From: Piscinibacter sp047600445
GTDB taxonomy: Bacteria; Pseudomonadota; Gammaproteobacteria; Burkholderiales; Burkholderiaceae_C
Direction: 5' to 3'
Length of the DNA: 64,000 bases
NCBI RefSeq assembly: GCF_047600445.1
Contig: NZ_JASGKT010000002.1
Coordinates: 2,982,266-3,046,265, forward strand
A program made the translations under genes and the position numbers. The first letter of the stretch is position 1, and each line of letters opens with the position of its first letter. The notes under the pieces are model-generated. The model was given only the letters and a program-made list of their open reading frames with translations, searched no databases and had not been told where the DNA came from. Positions 54,686-62,642 of this stretch are shown piece after piece.

Positions 54686-54719
54686 AAAAAGTCGGCGATG
54701 CCGAAACGGCCTCGCCGAC
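54686..54719 (-). terminator. Intrinsic terminator between rpsK and rpsD
   Basis: On the minus strand GTCGGCGA, an inner GCCG-TTT-CGGC stem, TCGCCGAC, then TTTTT. It begins 15 bases after the rpsK stop. The structure has all the features of a Rho-independent terminator inside what is usually one alpha operon. Confidence 0.8.
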
Positions 54720-54734
54720 CGGGGAAAACGGCGC

Positions 54735-55139
54735 TCAGATGCGGCGGCGCTTCTGCGGACGGCAGCCGTTGTGCGGCACCGGCGTCACGTCGGAGATCGA
54801 GTTGATGCGGATGCCCAGCGAGGCCAGCGCGCGCACCGACGACTCGCGCCCCGGGCCCGGGCCCTTGATGCGCACGTCGAGGTTCTTGATGCCCTGCTCC
54901 TGCGCGGCGCGGCCGGCCACCTCGGCGGCCACCTGGGCGGCGAACGGCGTGCTCTTGCGCGAGCCCTTGAAGCCCTGGCCGCCGCTCGACGCCCACGACA
55001 GCGCGCCGCCCTGGCGGTCGGTGATCGTGATGATCGTGTTGTTGAACGACGCGTGCACGTGCGCGATGCCGTCCGCGACGTTCTTGCGGATCTTCTTGCT
55101 CACGCGCCGCGCGGCGGTGTTGACGGGTGCCTTAGCCAT
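54735..55139 (-). CDS. rpsK: 30S ribosomal protein S11
   Basis: A 134-residue S11 with the conserved GIAHVHASFNNTIITITD and C-terminal DVTPVPHNGCRPQKRRRI. It sits on the 30S platform near the mRNA exit channel. It starts 27 bases after rpsM. Confidence 0.99.
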   Translation of the reverse strand: MAKAPVNTAARRVSKKIRKNVADGIAHVHASFNNTIITITDRQGGALSWASSGGQGFKGSRKSTPFAAQVAAEVAGRAAQEQGIKNLDVRIKGPGPGRESSVRALASLGIRINSISDVTPVPHNGCRPQKRRRI

Positions 55140-55166
55140 GTTCGGTGACCTTCGTTCGATGCTTGC

Positions 55167-55532
55167 TTACTTCTTGACCAGGGCGCCCGACTTGCGCGGG
55201 CCCTTGCGCGTGCGCGCATTGGTCTTGGTGCGCTGGCCGCGCACCGGCAGGCCGCGACGGTGACGGAAGCCGCGGTAGCAGCCGAGGTCCATCAGGCGCT
55301 TGATGTTGATCGACATCTCGCGGCGCAGGTCGCCCTCGATCGTCAGCTTGCCGATCTCTTCCCGGATCTTCTCCAGGTCGCCGTCGGTCAGGTCCTTGAT
55401 CTTCTTCGAGTACGCCACGCCCACCGTGTCGCAGATCTTCTGCGCCGTCGTGCGGCCGATGCCGTAGATGTGCGTCAGGCCGATCTCGGTGTGCTTGTGC
55501 GGCGGGATGTTGATGCCAGCGATGCGTGCCAT
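55167..55532 (-). CDS. rpsM: 30S ribosomal protein S13
   Basis: A 121-residue S13: MARIAGINIPPHKHTEIGLT at the start, the helix-two-turn-helix in the middle and the basic C-terminal tail RTKTNARTRKGPRKSGALVKK-type that contacts tRNA. It forms inter-subunit bridges with L5. Eighteen bases follow rpmJ. Confidence 0.99.
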   Translation of the reverse strand: MARIAGINIPPHKHTEIGLTHIYGIGRTTAQKICDTVGVAYSKKIKDLTDGDLEKIREEIGKLTIEGDLRREMSINIKRLMDLGCYRGFRHRRGLPVRGQRTKTNARTRKGPRKSGALVKK

Positions 55533-55550
55533 GTCCTAATCCTTCGGTTC

Positions 55551-55664
55551 TCAGCCTTGACGCTGCTTGTGGCGCGGGTCGGTGCAGATCACCCGCACCA
55601 CGCGCTTGCGGCGGATGATCTTGCAGTTGCGGCACATCTTCTTGACGGAAGCGGCGACTTTCAT
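55551..55664 (-). CDS. rpmJ: 50S ribosomal protein L36
   Basis: A 37-residue protein: MKVAASVKKMCRNCKIIRRK at the start and four zinc ligands in the pattern C-x2-C-x12-C-x4-H (the third Cys is in VICTDPRH). This is the zinc-containing L36 form. It is located between infA and rpsM, its usual position. Confidence 0.97.
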   Translation of the reverse strand: MKVAASVKKMCRNCKIIRRKRVVRVICTDPRHKQRQG

Positions 55665-55693
55665 GCTCTTCTCCTAAGCCCTCGTCAGGCTGC

Positions 55694-55912
55694 TCACTTG
55701 GCCCGGAACACGATCCGGGCCCGACTCAAATCGTAGGGCGTCAGCTCGACCGTCACCTTGTCGCCCGGCAGGATGCGGATGTAGTGCATGCGCATCTTTC
55801 CGGAGATGTGGCCGAGCACGACGTGCCCGTTCTCCAATTTCACGCGAAACGTGGCGTTGGGCAGGTTCTCCAGGATCTCGCCCTGCATCTGGATGACATC
55901 GTCCTTCGCCAT
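55694..55912 (-). CDS. infA: Translation initiation factor IF-1
   Basis: A 72-residue OB-fold protein, MAKDDVIQMQGEILENLPNA at the start and GHISGKMRMHYIRILPGDKV in the core, identical in layout to bacterial IF-1. It binds the A site of the 30S subunit during initiation. It starts one base after the secY stop. Confidence 0.98.
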   Translation of the reverse strand: MAKDDVIQMQGEILENLPNATFRVKLENGHVVLGHISGKMRMHYIRILPGDKVTVELTPYDLSRARIVFRAK

Positions 55913-55913
55913 C

Positions 55914-57224
55914 TCAGCTCGCCTTGAAGTTCGCCTTTTTCAGCAGGCTCTCGTACTGCTGGCTCATCACGTAACTCTGCACCTGGGCCCAGAAGTCCAT
56001 CGTCACGACGACGATGATCAGCAGCGAGGTGCCGCCGAAGTAGAACGGCACGTTGTACTTCAGCACCAGGAATTCGGGCAGCAGGCACACCAGCGTGATG
56101 TAGACCGCGCCGACCAGCGTCAGCCGCGCCAGGATCTTGTCGATGTGCCGCGCGGTCTGCTCGCCCGGGCGAATGCCCGGGATGAACGCGCCGCTCTTCT
56201 TCAGGTTGTCGGCCGTCTCGCGGCTGTTGAACACCAGCGCCGTGTAGAAGAAGCAGAAGAACACGATCGCCGCGGCGTACAGCATCACGTAGATCGGCTG
56301 GCCGGGCGACAGCAGGCTGGCGATGTCCTTCAGCCAGCGCAGGCTGTCGCCGGTGGCGAACCAGCCCACCACGGTGGCCGGCAGCAGGATGATCGACGAG
56401 GCGAAGATCGGCGGGATCACGCCCGACATGTTCAGCTTCAGCGGCAGGTGCGACGACTGGCCGCCGTAGACCTTGTTGCCGACCTGTCGCTTGGCGTAGT
56501 TCACCAGGATCTTGCGCTGGCCGCGCTCGACGAACACCACGACGTAGGTCACCACCACCACCAGCGCGATGATGAACATCGAGACGATGATGCTCATCGC
56601 GCCGGTGCGCACCAGCTCGAACAGGCCGCCGATCGCGCTGGGCAGGCCCGCGGCGATGCCCGAGAAGATCAGGATCGAGATGCCGTTGCCCAGGCCGCGC
56701 TCGGTGATCTGCTCGCCCAGCCACATCAGGAACATCGTGCCGGCCACCAGGCTCACGATCGCCGTCATGCGAAAGCCGAAGCCCGGCGTGATCACCAGCC
56801 CGGGCGAGCCCTCCAGCGCCAGCGCGATGCCCAGCGACTGGAACAGCGCCAGGCCCAGCGTGCCGTAGCGCGTGTACTGCGTGATCCTGCGGCGGCCGGC
56901 CTCGCCTTCCTTCTTCAGCGCCTCCAGCGAGGGCACCACGTAGGTCATCAACTGCATGATGATCGACGCGGAGATGTAGGGCATGATGCCCAGCGCGAAG
57001 ACGGTGAAGCGCGACAGCGCGCCGCCCGAGAACATGTTGAACAGGCTCAGGATGCCGCCGGCCTGGCCCTGGAACAACTGCTGGAGCTGGTTCGGGTCGA
57101 TGCCGGGCACGGGAATGTGCGCGCCGATGCGGTAGACCACGAGCGCGAGCACCAGGAAGACGAGCCGGCGACGCAGGTCGCCGAACTTGCCGCTCTTGGC
57201 CAGTTGATTCGCGTTGGTTGCCAC
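55914..57224 (-). CDS. secY: Preprotein translocase subunit SecY
   Basis: A 436-residue membrane protein with ten hydrophobic segments. The first is near residues 20-40 (RRLVFLVLALVVYRIGAHIP), and the plug region and conserved ALGIMPYISASIIMQLM follow. It forms the protein-conducting channel with SecE and SecG. Located after rplO as in other spc operons. Confidence 0.99.
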   Translation of the reverse strand: MATNANQLAKSGKFGDLRRRLVFLVLALVVYRIGAHIPVPGIDPNQLQQLFQGQAGGILSLFNMFSGGALSRFTVFALGIMPYISASIIMQLMTYVVPSLEALKKEGEAGRRRITQYTRYGTLGLALFQSLGIALALEGSPGLVITPGFGFRMTAIVSLVAGTMFLMWLGEQITERGLGNGISILIFSGIAAGLPSAIGGLFELVRTGAMSIIVSMFIIALVVVVTYVVVFVERGQRKILVNYAKRQVGNKVYGGQSSHLPLKLNMSGVIPPIFASSIILLPATVVGWFATGDSLRWLKDIASLLSPGQPIYVMLYAAAIVFFCFFYTALVFNSRETADNLKKSGAFIPGIRPGEQTARHIDKILARLTLVGAVYITLVCLLPEFLVLKYNVPFYFGGTSLLIIVVVTMDFWAQVQSYVMSQQYESLLKKANFKAS

Positions 57225-57264
57225 TGAGTTCCGTTCTTCGTTCTAACGAAGCGATGCGCGCGCG

Positions 57265-57696
57265 TCAGGCCACCGAGCCGCCGGCGGCCTCGATGGCGGC
57301 CTTGGCGCCGGCGGTGGCGGCTATGCCCTTGAGCGTGACCTTCTTGGTCAGCTCGCCGCGCTTGATCACCTTGACGGTCCGCGCCAGTTGGCTGACCAGC
57401 TTGGCCGCCTTCAGCGCCAGCAGGTCGACCTCGGCCGCGCCGAGCTTCTCGAGCGCGGCCAGCGTGACCTCGTCGTTGAACTTGAGCTGCGCCGACTTGA
57501 AGCCGCGCTTGGGCAGGCGGCGCTGCAGCGGCATCTGGCCGCCTTCGAAGCCGACCTTGTGGTAGCCGCCGGCGCGCGACTTCTGGCCCTTGTGGCCGCG
57601 GCCCGCCGTCTTGCCCAGGCCCGAGCCGATGCCGCGGCCGACGCGGCGGCGCGCCTTCTTGCTGCCCTCGGCGGGCTTGATCGTGTTCAGTTCCAT
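57265..57696 (-). CDS. rplO: 50S ribosomal protein L15
   Basis: A 143-residue L15 with the conserved glycine- and arginine-rich N-terminal part (RRVGRGIGSGLGKTAGRGHK). The start ATG at 57696 overlaps the rpmD stop (TGATG); a GTG one codon earlier is possible. It is a late-assembly 50S protein. Confidence 0.98.
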   Translation of the reverse strand: MELNTIKPAEGSKKARRRVGRGIGSGLGKTAGRGHKGQKSRAGGYHKVGFEGGQMPLQRRLPKRGFKSAQLKFNDEVTLAALEKLGAAEVDLLALKAAKLVSQLARTVKVIKRGELTKKVTLKGIAATAGAKAAIEAAGGSVA

Positions 57697-57878
57697 CACA
57701 GCACCTTCACCAGGTACGAGACCTTGTTGACCATGCCGCGCACGGCCGGCGTGTCTTCCAGCGTGGACTCGCTGTTGAGCTTGCGCAGGCCCAGGCCGCG
57801 CACCGTGGCGCGATGCGACTCGCGCGTGCCGGCGACGCTGCGCACCAGCTTCACCGTGAGGGTCTTCTTCTCTGCCAT
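57696..57878 (-). CDS. rpmD: 50S ribosomal protein L30
   Basis: A 60-residue L30: KKTLTVKLVRSVAGTRESHR at the N-terminus and a core of the usual length. It follows rpsE by 23 bases and overlaps rplO. Confidence 0.98.
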   Translation of the reverse strand: MAEKKTLTVKLVRSVAGTRESHRATVRGLGLRKLNSESTLEDTPAVRGMVNKVSYLVKVL

Positions 57879-57901
57879 GTCAGTTCTCCGCGGGGCGCCG
57901 G

Positions 57902-58420
57902 TCAGCCGAACAGCTGCTCGACGGTCAGGCCGCGCTTGGCGGCCACCTCGGCCGGCGTGGTCGAGCTCTTCAGCGCGTCCAGCGTGGCGCGGACCATGTT
58001 GTACGGGTTGGCCGAGCCGAGGCTCTTGGCGACGATGTCGGTCACGCCCATCACCTCGAAGACGGCGCGCATCGGGCCGCCGGCGATGATGCCGTCACCG
58101 GCCTTGGCCGGCGCCATCAGCACCTTGGCGGCGCCGTGCTCGCCGGTCACCTGGTGCTGGATCGTGCCGTCCTTGAGCTGCACCTTGAACATGTTGCGGC
58201 GCGCGGACTCCATGGCCTTCTGCACCGCCACCGGCACTTCCTTGGCCTTGCCCTTGCCCATGCCGATGCGGCCGTCGCCGTCGCCGACCACGGTCAGCGC
58301 CGCGAAGCTCAGCGTGCGGCCGCCCTTCACGACCTTGGTCACGCGGTTCACCGCGATCATCTTTTCCTTCAGACCGTCGTCGTTGCCTTCGGTCTGCGCG
58401 CGGGGTTGAAACTTTGCCAT
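57902..58420 (-). CDS. rpsE: 30S ribosomal protein S5
   Basis: A 172-residue S5 with the N-terminal double-stranded RNA-binding fold (VNRVTKVVKGGRTLSFAALT and GDGDGRIGMGKGKA) and the C-terminal domain containing GGPMRAVFEVMGVTDI. It contributes to decoding accuracy and mRNA helicase activity. Confidence 0.99.
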   Translation of the reverse strand: MAKFQPRAQTEGNDDGLKEKMIAVNRVTKVVKGGRTLSFAALTVVGDGDGRIGMGKGKAKEVPVAVQKAMESARRNMFKVQLKDGTIQHQVTGEHGAAKVLMAPAKAGDGIIAGGPMRAVFEVMGVTDIVAKSLGSANPYNMVRATLDALKSSTTPAEVAAKRGLTVEQLFG

Positions 58421-58431
58421 GTTCGGTTTCC

Positions 58432-58800
58432 TCAGAACTGCAGGCCGGCTTCACGCGCGGCTTCGGCCAGCGCCTTGACGCGGCCGTGGTACGCGAAGCC
58501 CGCGCGATCGAACGCCACCTTGTCGATGCCGGCGGCCTTGGCCTTCTCGGCGATGCGCTTGCCGATCACCGTGGCCGCGGCCACGTTGCCGCCCTTGCCA
58601 GCAGCGCCGAGTTCCTTGCGCACGTCGGCTTCGGCGGTGGAGGCGCTGGCCAGCACCTTGGTGCCGTCGTCGGAGACGACGCTGGCGTAGATGTGCAGAT
58701 TGGTGCGGTGCACCGTCAGGCGCGCGACTTCCTGCTTGGCGATGCGCGCCCGGGTCTGGCGGGAGCGGCGCAGGCGCTGATCTTTCTTGTTCAGTGTCAT
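58432..58800 (-). CDS. rplR: 50S ribosomal protein L18
   Basis: A 122-residue L18 with a basic N-terminus (RLRRSRQTRARI) and the 5S rRNA-binding core ending FDRAGFAYHGRVKALAEAAR. It joins 5S rRNA with L5 and L25. Confidence 0.98.
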   Translation of the reverse strand: MTLNKKDQRLRRSRQTRARIAKQEVARLTVHRTNLHIYASVVSDDGTKVLASASTAEADVRKELGAAGKGGNVAAATVIGKRIAEKAKAAGIDKVAFDRAGFAYHGRVKALAEAAREAGLQF

Positions 58801-58812
58801 GGTCGTCGCTCC

Positions 58813-59346
58813 TTACTTCTTCTTGGTTTCCTTGAGGGTCACCTTCTCGTCCGCATAGCGGATGCCCTTGCCCTTGTAGGGCTCGGGCGGGCGGATCGCG
58901 CGCACCTCGGCGGCGACCTGGCCCACCACCTGGCGGTCGGAGCCCTTGATCACGATCTCGGTCTGCGTCGGGCAGGTGACCGTGATGCCGGCGGGCATGT
59001 CCTTGACCACCGGGTGCGAGAAACCGATCTGCAGGTTCAGCTTCGGGCCCTGCGCGGCGGCGCGGAAGCCCACGCCGACGAGCGTGAGCTTCTTCTCGAA
59101 GCCCTTGCTGACGCCGGTGACCATGTTGGACACCAGCGCGCGCATCGTGCCGCTCATCGCGTCGGCCTCGGCGCTGTCGTTGGCCGGGGCCAGCGCGAGC
59201 GAGCCGCCTTCCTTCTTGATCGTGACCAGACCGTTGACCGGGCGCACCAACGTGCCCAGCGAGCCCTTGACGCTGATCTGCTCAGCCGTCACCGACACGT
59301 CCACGCCTTGCGGCAGGGCGATCGGCATCTTTCCCACGCGAGACAT
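58813..59346 (-). CDS. rplF: 50S ribosomal protein L6
   Basis: A 177-residue L6, MSRVGKMPIALPQGVDVSV at the start and the conserved C-terminal RPPEPYKGKGIRYADEKV. It lies near the GTPase-associated centre. Thirteen bases separate it from rpsH. Confidence 0.99.
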   Translation of the reverse strand: MSRVGKMPIALPQGVDVSVTAEQISVKGSLGTLVRPVNGLVTIKKEGGSLALAPANDSAEADAMSGTMRALVSNMVTGVSKGFEKKLTLVGVGFRAAAQGPKLNLQIGFSHPVVKDMPAGITVTCPTQTEIVIKGSDRQVVGQVAAEVRAIRPPEPYKGKGIRYADEKVTLKETKKK

Positions 59347-59359
59347 CTCGAACTCCCCC

Positions 59360-59755
59360 TTAGGCCACGTAGCAGAGCACTTCGCCGCCGATGCCGGCCT
59401 GGCGCGCCTTGCGGTCGGTCATCACGCCCTTGGGCGTGGTGACGATGGCCACGCCCAGCCCGTTCATCACGGACGGGATGTCGTGGCGGCCCTTGTAGAT
59501 GCGCAGGCCCGGGCGGCTGACGCGCTCGATGCGCTCGATCACCGGACGGCCGGCGTAGTACTTCAGCGCGATTTCCAGCTCGGGCTTGGCCGACTCGCCG
59601 CGCACGGCGAAGTCCTCGATGTAGCCCTCGTCCTTCAGGACCTTGGCGATCGCGACCTTCAGCTTGGACGACGGCATCGCGACGCTGGTCTTCTCGACCA
59701 GTTGCGCGTTGCGGATGCGCGTCAGCATGTCGGCGATGGGATCACTCATGCTCAT
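59360..59755 (-). CDS. rpsH: 30S ribosomal protein S8
   Basis: A 131-residue S8: MSMSDPIADMLTRIRNAQL and the C-terminal GLGVAIVTTPKGVMTDRKAR. It binds the central domain of 16S rRNA and in enterobacteria represses the spc operon; a similar role is possible here. Confidence 0.99.
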   Translation of the reverse strand: MSMSDPIADMLTRIRNAQLVEKTSVAMPSSKLKVAIAKVLKDEGYIEDFAVRGESAKPELEIALKYYAGRPVIERIERVSRPGLRIYKGRHDIPSVMNGLGVAIVTTPKGVMTDRKARQAGIGGEVLCYVA

Positions 59756-59779
59756 GTGAATTGCTCCTTTGCGCGCCGA

Positions 59780-60085
59780 TTACCAGCTGGCCTTGACGAC
59801 ACCGGGGATGTCGCCCTTGAAGGCCAGTTCGCGGATCTTGTTGCGACCCAGGCCGAACTGGCGGAACGTGCCGCGCGGGCGGCCGGTCAGCTCGCAGCGG
59901 TTGCGCTGGCGGCTCGGGTAGGCGTTGCGCGGCAGCTTCTGCAGTTCCAGGCGCGCGGCGTAGCGCTCCTCGTCGGACTTCTTCGCGTCGTTGGCGATCG
60001 CCTTCAGCTCGTCGTACTTCTTCTTGTACTTGGCGACCAGTTGCTCGCGCTTGAGTTCGCGCTGGATGAGGGAGAGTTTAGCCAC
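59780..60085 (-). CDS. rpsN: 30S ribosomal protein S14 (zinc-independent form)
   Basis: A 101-residue S14 of the long form, with the conserved C-terminal RPRGTFRQFGLGRNKIRELA. Only one Cys is present in the region where short forms have a CxxC zinc site, so this is the zinc-independent type. The start is a GTG at 60085 with GAGGTG about 4 bases upstream; no ATG fits the conserved N-terminus AKLSLIQRE. It lies 8 bases after rplE. Confidence 0.96.
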   Translation of the reverse strand: MAKLSLIQRELKREQLVAKYKKKYDELKAIANDAKKSDEERYAARLELQKLPRNAYPSRQRNRCELTGRPRGTFRQFGLGRNKIRELAFKGDIPGVVKASW

Positions 60086-60093
60086 GGGCCACC

Positions 60094-60648
60094 TCAGTTC
60101 TTGAACGGGAACTTGAATGCGGCGAGCAGCGCCTTGCATTCGTCGTCGGTCTTCGCAGTCGTCGTGATGCTGATGTTCAGCCCGCGCAGCGCGTCGACCT
60201 TGTCGTAGTCGATCTCGGGGAAGATGATCTGCTCCTTCACCCCGATGTTGTAGTTGCCGCGGCCGTCGAACGAGCGGCCCGAGACGCCGCGGAAGTCGCG
60301 CACGCGCGGCAGCGAGATCGTCACGAAGCGGTCGAGGAACTCGAACATGCGCACGCCGCGCAGCGTGACCATGCAGCCGATGGGCACGTTCTCGCGGATC
60401 TTGAAGTTCGCGATCGCCTTGCGCGACTTGGTCACCACCGGCTTCTGGCCGGCGATCTTGGTGAGGTCGCCGACGGCGTTGTCCATCACCTTCTTGTCCG
60501 CCACCGCCTCGCTGACGCCCATGTTCAGCGTGATCTTGGTGATGCGCGGCACCTCCATGATCGACTTGTAGCCGAACTTCTTCACCAGCTCGGGGACGAT
60601 CTTCTCGCGGTACACCGCCTGCAGGCGGGCGCTTTGCTGTTCAGCCAT
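60094..60648 (-). CDS. rplE: 50S ribosomal protein L5
   Basis: A 184-residue L5 with PRITKITLNMGVSEA and the conserved GRGNYNIGVKEQIIFPEIDY. It binds 5S rRNA and contacts S13 and the P-site tRNA. Confidence 0.99.
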   Translation of the reverse strand: MAEQQSARLQAVYREKIVPELVKKFGYKSIMEVPRITKITLNMGVSEAVADKKVMDNAVGDLTKIAGQKPVVTKSRKAIANFKIRENVPIGCMVTLRGVRMFEFLDRFVTISLPRVRDFRGVSGRSFDGRGNYNIGVKEQIIFPEIDYDKVDALRGLNISITTTAKTDDECKALLAAFKFPFKN

Positions 60649-60661
60649 GTTCGTGATCCCC

Positions 60662-60979
60662 TCAGGCCTTGATCTCTTCGCCGCTGGACTTGTAGACGCG
60701 CGTCTTCTTGCCGTCGGCCAGCAGCTTGATGCCCACGCGGTCGGCCTTGCCGGTCGCCGCGTTGTAGATCGCCACGTTGCTCTGGTGGATGGACATCGAC
60801 TTCTCGACGACGCCGCCGGTGGTGCCCTTCATCGGGTTCGGCTTGACGTGCTTCTTCACCACATTGACGCCCTCGACGACGAGGCGCTCGTCGTCGACGC
60901 GCTGCGTCACGGTGCCGCGCTTGCCCTTGTCGCGGCCGGTCAGCACGATGACCTGGTCGCCCTTGCGAATCTTGTTCAT
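60662..60979 (-). CDS. rplX: 50S ribosomal protein L24
   Basis: A 105-residue protein with the KOW motif (IRKGDQVIVLTGRDKGKRGTV) at the N-terminus. It starts early 50S assembly. Located between rplN and rplE. Confidence 0.99.
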   Translation of the reverse strand: MNKIRKGDQVIVLTGRDKGKRGTVTQRVDDERLVVEGVNVVKKHVKPNPMKGTTGGVVEKSMSIHQSNVAIYNAATGKADRVGIKLLADGKKTRVYKSSGEEIKA

Positions 60980-61001
60980 GACCTGTCCTTCTTGCAGCCG
61001 C

Positions 61002-61370
61002 TCAGAGCACTTCCGGCGCCAGCGAAACGATCTTCATGAAGCGCTCGGTGCGCAGCTCGCGCGTCACCGGCCCGAAGATGCGGGTGCCGATCGGCTCGAG
61101 CTTGGCGTTCAGCAGCACGGCGGCGTTGCCGTCGAAGCGGACCAGCGAGCCGTCCTGGCGGCGCACGCCCTTGGCGGTGCGCACGACCACGGCGCTGTAG
61201 ACCTCGCCCTTCTTGACGCGGCCGCGCGGCGCGGCTTCCTTGATGGAAACCTTGATCACGTCGCCGATGCCGGCGTAGCGGCGCTTGGAGCCGCCCAGCA
61301 CCTTGATGCACATGACGGACTTCGCGCCAGTGTTGTCCGCGACGTCGAGTCGCGATTGCATTTGGATCAT
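61002..61370 (-). CDS. rplN: 50S ribosomal protein L14
   Basis: A 122-residue L14, MIQMQSRLDVADNTGAKSV at the start and C-terminal ELRTERFMKIVSLAPEVL. First gene of the spc operon; a good promoter lies in the 156-base gap upstream. Confidence 0.99.
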   Translation of the reverse strand: MIQMQSRLDVADNTGAKSVMCIKVLGGSKRRYAGIGDVIKVSIKEAAPRGRVKKGEVYSAVVVRTAKGVRRQDGSLVRFDGNAAVLLNAKLEPIGTRIFGPVTRELRTERFMKIVSLAPEVL

Positions 61371-61492
61371 TGTTCTGTCCCCAACTTGAACCGGCAGTTG
61401 CCTGCGCGGCCAGTCTTGGGCCCGTTGTGTGGGCGGATCCGAAGCCCGGCGCTCCCACGACGGAAGCGGCCGAACTTTCGGCGAAGCTGCGG

Positions 61493-61522
61493 ATTATGCA
61501 GGCAATCAGCAGCCTGTGTCAA
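61493..61522 (-). promoter_or_regulatory. spc operon promoter, TTGACA-N18-CATAAT
   Basis: On the minus strand TTGACA (61517-61522, consensus) and CATAAT (61493-61498, five of six) with an 18-base spacer, right after the peroxiredoxin stop codon and 123 bases before rplN. Confidence 0.78.
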
Positions 61523-61526
61523 ATCC

Positions 61527-62042
61527 TCACGAGAGGATCTGCTTCGCCTGGGACAGCAGCGTGCCGGCGTCGCTGACCTCGAACTGGCCCGGGCCCTCGA
61601 CGTTCAGCGCCTTGACCACGCCGTCGACCACCAGCATCGAGTAGCGGTTCGAGCGCAGGCCCAGGCCGCGCGCCGAGAGGTCCAGCGTCAGGCCGGTGGC
61701 CTTCGCGAAGTCGGCGCTGCCGTCGGCCATCATGCGCACCTTGCCGGCGGTGCGCTGCTCGCGGCCCCAGGCGCCCATCACGAAGGCGTCGTTGACCGAC
61801 ACGCACCAGATCTCGTCGACGCCGGCGCGGCGCAGCTCGTCGAACTTCTCGACGTAGCCGGGCACGTGCTTGGCCGAGCAGGTGGGCGTGAAGGCGCCCG
61901 GCAGGCCGAAGATCGCGATTCGGCGGCCCGCGACCAGCGACTCCACGTCGAAGGTGTTCGGGCCGAGCGAGCAGCCGTCGCCCTCGACCTCGATGAATTC
62001 CTGAAGCTTGCCCGCGGGCAGCCTGTCTCCGACCTTGATCAT
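61527..62042 (-). CDS. Peroxiredoxin, Prx5/AhpC-TSA family
   Basis: A 171-residue peroxiredoxin with peroxidatic Cys55 in PGAFTPTCSAKHVPGY, the Prx5-type active site with Thr52. A further Cys is at 82 (EIWCVSVND); the C-terminal resolving Cys of atypical 2-Cys forms is not evident. It reduces hydroperoxides using glutathione, glutaredoxin or thioredoxin. The gene lies between rpsQ and rplN with its own ribosome site (GGAAGGAG) and about 113 bases of leader, so it may have its own promoter. Confidence 0.93.
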   Translation of the reverse strand: MIKVGDRLPAGKLQEFIEVEGDGCSLGPNTFDVESLVAGRRIAIFGLPGAFTPTCSAKHVPGYVEKFDELRRAGVDEIWCVSVNDAFVMGAWGREQRTAGKVRMMADGSADFAKATGLTLDLSARGLGLRSNRYSMLVVDGVVKALNVEGPGQFEVSDAGTLLSQAKQILS

Positions 62043-62061
62043 CGTCTTGCTCCTTCCGTGT

Positions 62062-62091
62062 TGGCGGCCAAAAGGAAACGGCCGGCCGCCA
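62062..62091. other. Hairpin in the rpsQ-peroxiredoxin gap
   Basis: TGGCGGCC, 14-base loop, GGCCGCCA, about 20 bases before the peroxiredoxin ATG. The loop on the minus strand has TTTCCTTTT but no terminal T-run. It could attenuate read-through from the S10 operon. Confidence 0.3.
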
Positions 62092-62155
62092 GTGTTCCAG
62101 CGTTCCGGCCGTGTCGCCCGAGGGCCCGCAAAGGCCTCGTGCGCCAGCTTGGCAA

Positions 62156-62434
62156 TCAGACGGCCGCGGCCTTCTGCACCAGGCGCGTCACCACCCACGA
62201 CTTGGTCTTGGAGATCGGCCGGCTCTCGGCGATCTCGACCACGTCGCCGAGCTTGTATTCGCCGCGCTCGTCGTGCGCGTGGTACTTGCTCGACTTGCCG
62301 ACGATCTTGCCGTACAGCTCGTGCTTGGTGCGGCGCTCGACCAGCACGGTGATGGTCTTGGCGCGCTTGTCGCTGACCACCTTGCCGATCAGCGTGCGGG
62401 TGTTCTTCGCTTGTTGGGTCTGGGCTTCGCTCAC
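62156..62434 (-). CDS. rpsQ: 30S ribosomal protein S17
   Basis: A 92-residue S17 with the OB-fold motif LIGKVVSDKRAKTITVLVERR. The start is a GTG that overlaps the rpmC stop (GTGA), so the two are translationally coupled. Last gene of the S10 operon here. Confidence 0.97.
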   Translation of the reverse strand: MSEAQTQQAKNTRTLIGKVVSDKRAKTITVLVERRTKHELYGKIVGKSSKYHAHDERGEYKLGDVVEIAESRPISKTKSWVVTRLVQKAAAV

Positions 62435-62631
62435 TTCGCAGCCTCCTTCTTCTTCTCGGCCAGGATGGTCTTGGCGCGAGCGATGTCGCGGCGGGTCTTG
62501 CCCAGCTGCGAGTGGTTGTTCAGCTGCTGGGTGGCCTTCTGCATGCGCAGGCCGAAGTGCGCCTTGAGCAGATCGCCGACTTCCTTCTCGAGGCCGGCGA
62601 CGTCCTTGGCGCGCAGTTCAGATGCTTTCAT
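62431..62631 (-). CDS. rpmC: 50S ribosomal protein L29
   Basis: A 66-residue, two-helix protein (MKASELRAKDVAGLEKEVGD) of normal L29 length. It lies at the exit tunnel and helps bind trigger factor and SRP. Its stop overlaps rpsQ. Confidence 0.98.
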   Translation of the reverse strand: MKASELRAKDVAGLEKEVGDLLKAHFGLRMQKATQQLNNHSQLGKTRRDIARAKTILAEKKKEAAK

Positions 62632-62642
62632 GGTCTTGCTCC

